DNA of 15,726 nt, taken from NCBI GenBank assembly GCA_030691665.1, contig JAUYDU010000470.1:1-15726 (forward strand), read 5' to 3'. The notes under the pieces are model-generated. The model worked only from the letters and a program-made list of their open reading frames with translations. It was not told the origin of the DNA and made no database searches. This document shows positions 12,248-15,726 of this stretch, piece by piece. Source of the DNA: Chloroflexota bacterium (GTDB lineage Bacteria > Chloroflexota > Dehalococcoidia > SM23-28-2). The translations under genes were made by a program, and so were the position numbers. Position 1 is the stretch's first letter. Every line of letters begins with the position of its first letter.

Positions 12248-14290
12248 CTACCGCCGCCGCCAGCGACCGCCCCCGTCCCCGCTGCGGCGCATGGCCGAGA
12301 GCTCCCGCAGGCCCTCCTCGTCGCCCACCAGCTCCCGGCGCAGCTCGACGATCTGGTCGCGCAAGAGCGCCGCCCGCTCGAATTCGAGGCTCTTGGCTGC
12401 CTGCTTCATCTGCGACTCCAGGTCCTTGATCAGGCGGGCGATCTCATCCTTGGGGATCGCCCCGGCCCGGTAGACGGCCCGCTCCTCGGCCACCTTGCGC
12501 ACTCTATCGGTAAGGTCGCGGATGGCCTTGCGGATGCCCTCGGGCTGGATGCCATGCTCGTCATTATAGCTCATCTGGATGCGCCGCCGCCGGTTGGTCT
12601 CGTCGATGGCCTGGCGCATCGATTCAGTCATCGTATCAGCATACATGATAACCTGGCCGTCAACGTGGCGGGCGGCGCGGCCCATGGTCTGGATGAGGGA
12701 CCAGGCGGAGCGCAGGTAGCCTTCCTTGTCGGCGTCCAGGATGGCCACCAGGCTCACCTCCGGCAGGTCGAGCCCCTCGCGCAGGAGGTTGATGCCCACC
12801 ACCACGTCGTAGACGCCCAGGCGGAGGTCGCGCAGGATCTCCACCCGGTCCAGGGTGTCGATCTCCGAGTGGAGGTAGTGGGTCTTGACGCTCATCTCGG
12901 TTAGGTAGTCGGCCAGGTCCTCGGCCATCTTCTTGGTGAGGGTGGTGACCAGGCAGCGCTCGCCGCGCTCCACCCGCCGGCGGATCTGCTCGATGAGGTC
13001 GTCCACCTGGCCCTGGGTGGGCTTCACCTCGATCGCAGGGTCTACGAGGCCCGTGGGGCGGATGATCTGCTCCACCACCTGCTCGCTGTGCTCGTACTCG
13101 TAGGGGCAGGGCGTGGCTGAGACGTAGACCACCTGGTTGATGTGGCCATCGAACTCCGAGAAGTTGAGGGGCCGGTTGTCCAGGGCCGAGGGCAGGCGAA
13201 AGCCGAAGTCCACCAGCGTCTGCTTGCGGGCGATGTCGCCGCGGTACATGCCGCGGATCTGGGGGACGCCCATGTGCGACTCGTCGATGAACACCAGGAA
13301 GTCGTCGGGGAAGTAGTCCAGGAGCGTCCAGGGGGTGCTGCCCGGCAGCCGGCGGGCCAGGTGGCGGGAGTAGTTCTCGATGCCGGAGCAGTAGCCCTGC
13401 TCGCGCAGGCACTCGATGTCGTAGCGGGCGCGCTCCCACAGGCGCTGGGCCTCCAGGAGCTTGCCCTGCGCCTTGAACCACTCTACCCGCTCCTCCAGCT
13501 CGGCCTGGATGTCCTCGAGGGCGGCCTCCAGCTTGTCCTGAGAGGTGACGAAGTGCTTGGCGGGATAGATGTCGACGCGCTCCATCTCGCTCAGCACCTC
13601 GCCGGTGAGGGGGTCGAGCTGGAAGATGCGCTCCACCTCATCGCCGAAGAAATCGACCCGCACCGCCAGCTCCTCGTAGGAGGGCACGATGGTCAGGCTA
13701 TCGCCGCGCAGGCGGAAGCGGCCGCGCAGGAGGCTCGTGTCGTTGCGCTCGTACTGCATGTCCACCAGCTTGCGCAGAGCGCGCTGGCGGTTGCTGCGGT
13801 CGCCCTTCTGGAAGCTGAGGACGAAGCTGTAGTACTCGGAGGGCTCGCCCAGGCCGTAGATGCAGGAGACGGAGGCGACGATGACCACGTCCCGCCGCTC
13901 GAACAGGGCGCGGGTGGCGGCGTGGCGCAGCTTGTCGATCTCCTCGTTGATGTCGGCGTCCTTGGCGATGTAGGTGTCGGTGCGGGGGATGTAGGCCTCG
14001 GGCTGGTAATAGTCGTAGTAGCTGACGAAGAACTCGACGGCATTGTCGGGGAAGAACTCGCGGAACTCGCTGTAGAGCTGGGCGGCCAGGGTCTTGTTGG
14101 GGGAAAGGACCAGCGTGGGCCGCTGGCAGCGGGCGATGACCTCGGCCATGGTGAAGGTCTTGCCGCTGCCGGTGACGCCCAGGAGCGTCTGGTGGCGGCA
14201 GCCCCGCCCCAGGCCCTCCAGCAGCTTATCGATGGCCTGGGGCTGGTCGCCCGTGGGCCGGAAGTCGGAGACGAGGCGAAAGTTGGGCAT
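12248..14290 (-). CDS. uvrB: UvrABC system protein B
   Basis: A 680-residue protein, normal for UvrB. Seen: the adenine-binding Q-motif region FRPTGDQPQAI (10-20), Walker A GVTGSGKT (38-45), the damage-probing beta-hairpin YYDYYQPEAYIP (91-102), the DESH helicase motif at 336-339 followed by MGVPQIRGMY, the C-terminal helicase motifs (INLLREGLDLPEVSLVAILDADKEG, QTMGRAARH), and the UvrC-binding UVR helix pair (about 621-654). Known: UvrB receives damaged DNA from UvrA and positions UvrC for incision in nucleotide excision repair. Its first 56 bp also occur at 14890-14945 and 15452-15507. The start is 21 nt after the YgiT-type gene's stop, without an obvious promoter between, so it may depend on read-through from the small genes upstream. 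Confidence 0.97.
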   Translation of the reverse strand: MPNFRLVSDFRPTGDQPQAIDKLLEGLGRGCRHQTLLGVTGSGKTFTMAEVIARCQRPTLVLSPNKTLAAQLYSEFREFFPDNAVEFFVSYYDYYQPEAYIPRTDTYIAKDADINEEIDKLRHAATRALFERRDVVIVASVSCIYGLGEPSEYYSFVLSFQKGDRSNRQRALRKLVDMQYERNDTSLLRGRFRLRGDSLTIVPSYEELAVRVDFFGDEVERIFQLDPLTGEVLSEMERVDIYPAKHFVTSQDKLEAALEDIQAELEERVEWFKAQGKLLEAQRLWERARYDIECLREQGYCSGIENYSRHLARRLPGSTPWTLLDYFPDDFLVFIDESHMGVPQIRGMYRGDIARKQTLVDFGFRLPSALDNRPLNFSEFDGHINQVVYVSATPCPYEYEHSEQVVEQIIRPTGLVDPAIEVKPTQGQVDDLIEQIRRRVERGERCLVTTLTKKMAEDLADYLTEMSVKTHYLHSEIDTLDRVEILRDLRLGVYDVVVGINLLREGLDLPEVSLVAILDADKEGYLRSAWSLIQTMGRAARHVDGQVIMYADTMTESMRQAIDETNRRRRIQMSYNDEHGIQPEGIRKAIRDLTDRVRKVAEERAVYRAGAIPKDEIARLIKDLESQMKQAAKSLEFERAALLRDQIVELRRELVGDEEGLRELSAMRRSGDGGGRWRRR
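14235..14290 (-). repeat. uvrB 5'-end direct repeat, copy 1 (in the intact gene)
   Basis: The segment from the uvrB ATG through codon 18 and two bases of codon 19 is present three times in the same direction. This is the copy in the functional gene. It differs from copy 2 at two positions, both synonymous (Phe4 and Arg11 codons). Confidence 0.9.
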
Positions 14291-14311
14291 GGCGGCTGCG
14301 CCGTATGAATC

Positions 14312-14542
14312 CTAAGCAACCTTGCGGGGTAGACGCACCACCGGCGCGAACTCTGTGGCCTTCTCGGCCATCTTGAGCATGTCCTGGATAAGCTCCACCG
14401 TCTCCGGCCTCAGCAGGATGTCCCCACACAGGTTGCAGACCTCTGCTGGCACGTCGTCGACCACTACGATCTTGCCATCGCGGCGGTACGTGCGAGTGAC
14501 CAACCGCTCCTGGTACTGCCCCTGGCAGAGCTGACATTTCAT
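14312..14542 (-). CDS. YgiT-type zinc finger protein (probable antitoxin)
   Basis: A 76-residue protein. Seen: two zinc-binding pairs, Cys3-x2-Cys6 and Cys36-x2-Cys39 (EVCNLCGD), followed by a helix ETVELIQDMLKMAEKATEF. This is the YgiT-type zinc finger known from the N-terminal half of MqsA antitoxins and from many small stand-alone antitoxin candidates. Its ATG overlaps the stop of the upstream DUF4258 gene by four bases (ATGA), and AAGGGG about 10 nt upstream is a fair ribosome binding site. Known: such zinc domains bind the partner toxin. The DNA-binding helix-turn-helix of full MqsA is absent, so repression of its own promoter is uncertain. uvrB follows after 21 nt. Confidence 0.82.
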   Translation of the reverse strand: MKCQLCQGQYQERLVTRTYRRDGKIVVVDDVPAEVCNLCGDILLRPETVELIQDMLKMAEKATEFAPVVRLPRKVA

Positions 14543-14859
14543 GGCTTTGCACCCCTTTCCATAGGCGACTGCCAGTGAGGGGCCTTGGGTTCGTAAACGG
14601 TGATCACGGTCAGGGGCAACTGCCCCGTGCTGATCACGACGTGGATATCTCTACCTCCTGATGTCTGGCCATACACCAAGCAACAAGGCCCTCGCCTGTG
14701 CTCAGGATAGTCCTCGAGGATTCGCCCCGTCAACAAGGCTTCCCTGACCTCCGTGACGCTAATGCCCTCTGCATCCGCCTCTATATCGGCGTGATCAGAC
14801 AAGCGCCACTGGCCGGTCTCTAACGCATTCCGAATGTGGGTCAGCCTGTCGTCTTGCAG
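14539..14859 (-). CDS. DUF4258 protein (probable toxin) paired with the YgiT zinc finger
   Basis: The family pattern is clear: LSDHADIEADAEGISVTEV, GRILEDYPEHRRGPCCLVYG, GRDIHVVISTG and ITVYEPKAPHW. These are typical of DUF4258 proteins linked to YgiT-type antitoxins, possibly RelE-like by fold (inference). No ATG or GTG fits. TTG at 14802 would begin at LSDHA and drop the N-terminal helix. The frame continues upstream with family-like residues (DRLTHIRNALETGQWR) to a CTG at 14859, directly after a stop and 7 nt downstream of AGAGG. I therefore propose 14859 (106 residues), with 14802 (87 residues) as the conservative alternative. The start is the uncertain part; the family call is firm. Confidence 0.75.
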   Translation of the reverse strand: MQDDRLTHIRNALETGQWRLSDHADIEADAEGISVTEVREALLTGRILEDYPEHRRGPCCLVYGQTSGGRDIHVVISTGQLPLTVITVYEPKAPHWQSPMERGAKP

Positions 14860-14889
14860 CTAAGTACCTCTGATTATGGATGTGCTGGC

Positions 14890-14945
14890 GCCTGGGGCTG
14901 GTCGCCCGTGGGGCGGAAGTCGGAGACGAGGCGGAAGTTGGGCAT
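14890..14945 (-). pseudogene. uvrB 5'-end direct repeat, copy 2 (truncated uvrB start)
   Basis: The minus strand reads ATG then PNFRLVSDFRPTGDQPQA in frame, followed by unrelated PAHP and a TAA at 14876-14874, so the open frame is 23 residues. Homology to uvrB is 54 of 56 bp and stops abruptly inside codon 19. The ATG is 8 nt after the stop of the DUF2283 gene, and the DUF4258/YgiT pair follows. Confidence 0.88.
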
Positions 14946-14953
14946 TTGCCGCC

Positions 14954-15172
14954 CTACGGCGCCGCCTGGATGTTCTCCAGCTCTATCGATGGCGCATCCC
15001 TCTTGAGCCCCAGGTGCCGGGAGGCATCAAGGACCTCGATGCCAAAGATCTCCTCGTTAGGGCCGAAGTCCACAGCGATATCCTCAGTCAAGCGGATTGT
15101 GGTGACTTGGGCCTTTCCCTCCTTGAAGTAGATGTAGGCCGCATCGACGCTAGGGTCATACCTTATCTTCAT
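14954..15172 (-). CDS. DUF2283 protein (probable antitoxin)
   Basis: A 72-residue protein. Seen: the hallmark start MKIRYDPSVDAAYIYF, then TIRLTEDIAVDFGPNEEIFGIEVLDASRHLGL, all typical of DUF2283. GGAGG 6 nt upstream supports ATG 15172. The start overlaps the stop of the DUF4258 gene (ATGA), so the two are translated together. Known: DUF2283 genes often sit next to DUF4258 genes and are thought to form toxin-antitoxin-like pairs; biochemical function is not established as far as I know. The uvrB fragment copy 2 begins 8 nt after its stop. Confidence 0.85.
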   Translation of the reverse strand: MKIRYDPSVDAAYIYFKEGKAQVTTIRLTEDIAVDFGPNEEIFGIEVLDASRHLGLKRDAPSIELENIQAAP

Positions 15173-15435
15173 TCTGGACCTCCGAAGTAGAAGACGTATA
15201 CGGTGACAACAACGATAGCGTCTCCCGCCTCCACCACGACAGGCATTACCTGCTTCACTTCGTAGTATCTGCCTTTCCAATCGGAAAGGAAAGGGAAGTT
15301 CTTGCGAAAGGCGGTTCTGCCCCGCTCGGCTGGTAGCCTTTCGCCTTCTAGTATGGCCGCCTCGGCCTCGGCTTCCGTGCCGCCACGAAGCGCAAGCTGC
15401 TCAAGAGCATGTGGGGAAAAGAGAATGCGTTTCAT
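15169..15435 (-). CDS. DUF4258 protein (probable toxin) paired with DUF2283
   Basis: An 88-residue protein. Seen: MKRILFSPHALEQLALRGG, FRKNFPFLSDWKGRYYEVKQVMPVVVEAGDAIVVVTVYVFYF, the compact DUF4258 pattern with the family's S/PHA motif near the start and a VTVY strand at the end. Its ATG follows directly after the TGA of the 23-residue uvrB-derived frame (TGAATG), so ribosomes ending that frame could restart here; no strong separate ribosome binding site is seen. It overlaps the DUF2283 gene downstream by four bases. It belongs to the same family as the gene at 14539-14859 but is clearly divergent from it, so the two are not a simple recent duplication. Confidence 0.8.
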   Translation of the reverse strand: MKRILFSPHALEQLALRGGTEAEAEAAILEGERLPAERGRTAFRKNFPFLSDWKGRYYEVKQVMPVVVEAGDAIVVVTVYVFYFGGPE

Positions 15436-15451
15436 TCATGCCTGCATTGCG

Positions 15452-15507
15452 GCCTGGGGCTGGTCGCCCGTGGGGCGGAAGTCGGAGACGAGACGGAAGT
15501 AGGGCAC
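15452..15507 (-). pseudogene. uvrB 5'-end direct repeat, copy 3 (truncated uvrB start)
   Basis: The minus strand reads GTG (start) then PYFRLVSDFRPTGDQPQA, followed by unrelated AMQA and TGA at 15438-15436, a 23-residue frame. It differs from copy 2 at three positions: ATG to GTG, the Asn3 codon to Tyr, and one synonymous change. It begins 7 nt after the stop of the aspartic protease gene and leads straight into the DUF4258/DUF2283 pair. This may be the original position of the uvrB start. Confidence 0.85.
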
Positions 15508-15515
15508 GGCCGTCG

Positions 15516-15726
15516 CTATACCCAGAATGCGTCCACGCGCACAAGGCGGTTCTCTACCGGATCAGCGGCCAGCAGAAAGGCTTCCAGCGTGTGGGCACCG
15601 ATAGTCGGCAGGTCGTCAGGCCCGCCGAATACGCACAAGATTTCTTCTTGCATGCCGTCGAGCTCACCTAGCACTCTCCCGAGGCGGCGCTCCTCGACCT
15701 GCCCATTGGCGAGCCGAAGCCGTACC
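15516..15726 (-). CDS. Retropepsin-like aspartic protease, C-terminal part
   Basis: The frame is open at the right edge of the window; 69 residues are visible. Seen: VRLRLANGQVEERRLGRVLG, then PTIGAHTLEAFLLAADPVENRLVRVDAFWV. The GxxTLEAFxLxxDPVxxRLV ending is typical of small bacterial clan AA (retropepsin-like) aspartic proteases, where it reads LLGxxTLExLGLxVDPxxxRLVP. The catalytic DTG would lie outside the window. The gene ends 7 nt before the third uvrB-start copy and probably leads the minus-strand operon. Substrate unknown. Confidence 0.65.
   Translation of the reverse strand, partial: VRLRLANGQVEERRLGRVLGELDGMQEEILCVFGGPDDLPTIGAHTLEAFLLAADPVENRLVRVDAFWV

Noticed and set aside
13142..14308. 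A 388-codon open frame on the + strand opposite uvrB
   Set aside because: The minus strand encodes a complete, motif-rich UvrB; the + frame is a repetitive Val/Ala/Leu/Glu/Gly string caused by codon bias.
14235..15507. A CRISPR-like or tandem-repeat array
   Set aside because: There are only three copies, the spacers are 562-655 bp and encode proteins, and the repeat is a protein-coding gene start.
14235..15507. Assembly artefact as the main explanation for the uvrB repeats
   Set aside because: The copies differ from one another at several sites and have unrelated, gene-containing flanks, which a simple misjoin would not produce; read-level data could still overturn this.

Overview
The window is a GC-rich bacterial chromosome segment. 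It most resembles Chloroflexota, possibly a Dehalococcoidia-like lineage. That placement is inference: it rests on the neighbourhood (nusB, acpP, tatB/tatC, type-4 uracil-DNA glycosylase, RNase J, ftsK), on an acyl carrier protein with a glycine-rich insert, and on short palindromic repeats of a kind I associate with that phylum, including one inside the FtsK linker that reads LRLRSGQA. No rRNA, tRNA, CRISPR array or transposase gene was seen.

Positions 1-7607 are all on the + strand and mostly housekeeping: the end of a short-chain dehydrogenase/reductase gene, nusB and acpP, closed by a strong intrinsic terminator; a small AT-richer AhpD-like gene with its own TATAAT box; tatB and tatC; then, after a good sigma-70-type promoter, a type-4 uracil-DNA glycosylase, RNase J and ftsK in tight succession.

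Positions 7604-10610 run on the minus strand. A zinc-ribbon class III nucleotide cyclase gene is translationally coupled to a SAM-dependent methyltransferase gene. A second, mosaic methyltransferase paralogue follows. Each methyltransferase gene is followed downstream by a branched palindromic repeat. The cyclase has a strong promoter and a leader of about 190 nt. In that leader the 5' arm of an intrinsic terminator can pair instead with an identical upstream copy of the 3' arm, so it is a candidate attenuator or riboswitch. About 390 bp of repeat-rich DNA lies upstream of this promoter.

Positions 10609-15726, also minus strand, read in transcription order: the end of a retropepsin-like aspartic protease gene, two small toxin-antitoxin-like pairs (DUF4258/DUF2283 and DUF4258/YgiT zinc finger), uvrB, and a B12-binding radical SAM enzyme gene. 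The most unusual observation is here. The first 56 bp of uvrB (start codon through codon 18) occur three times: at the true uvrB start and once upstream of each toxin-antitoxin pair. This looks like two small gene cassettes inserted one after another at the 5' end of uvrB, each time leaving or rebuilding the start of the gene.
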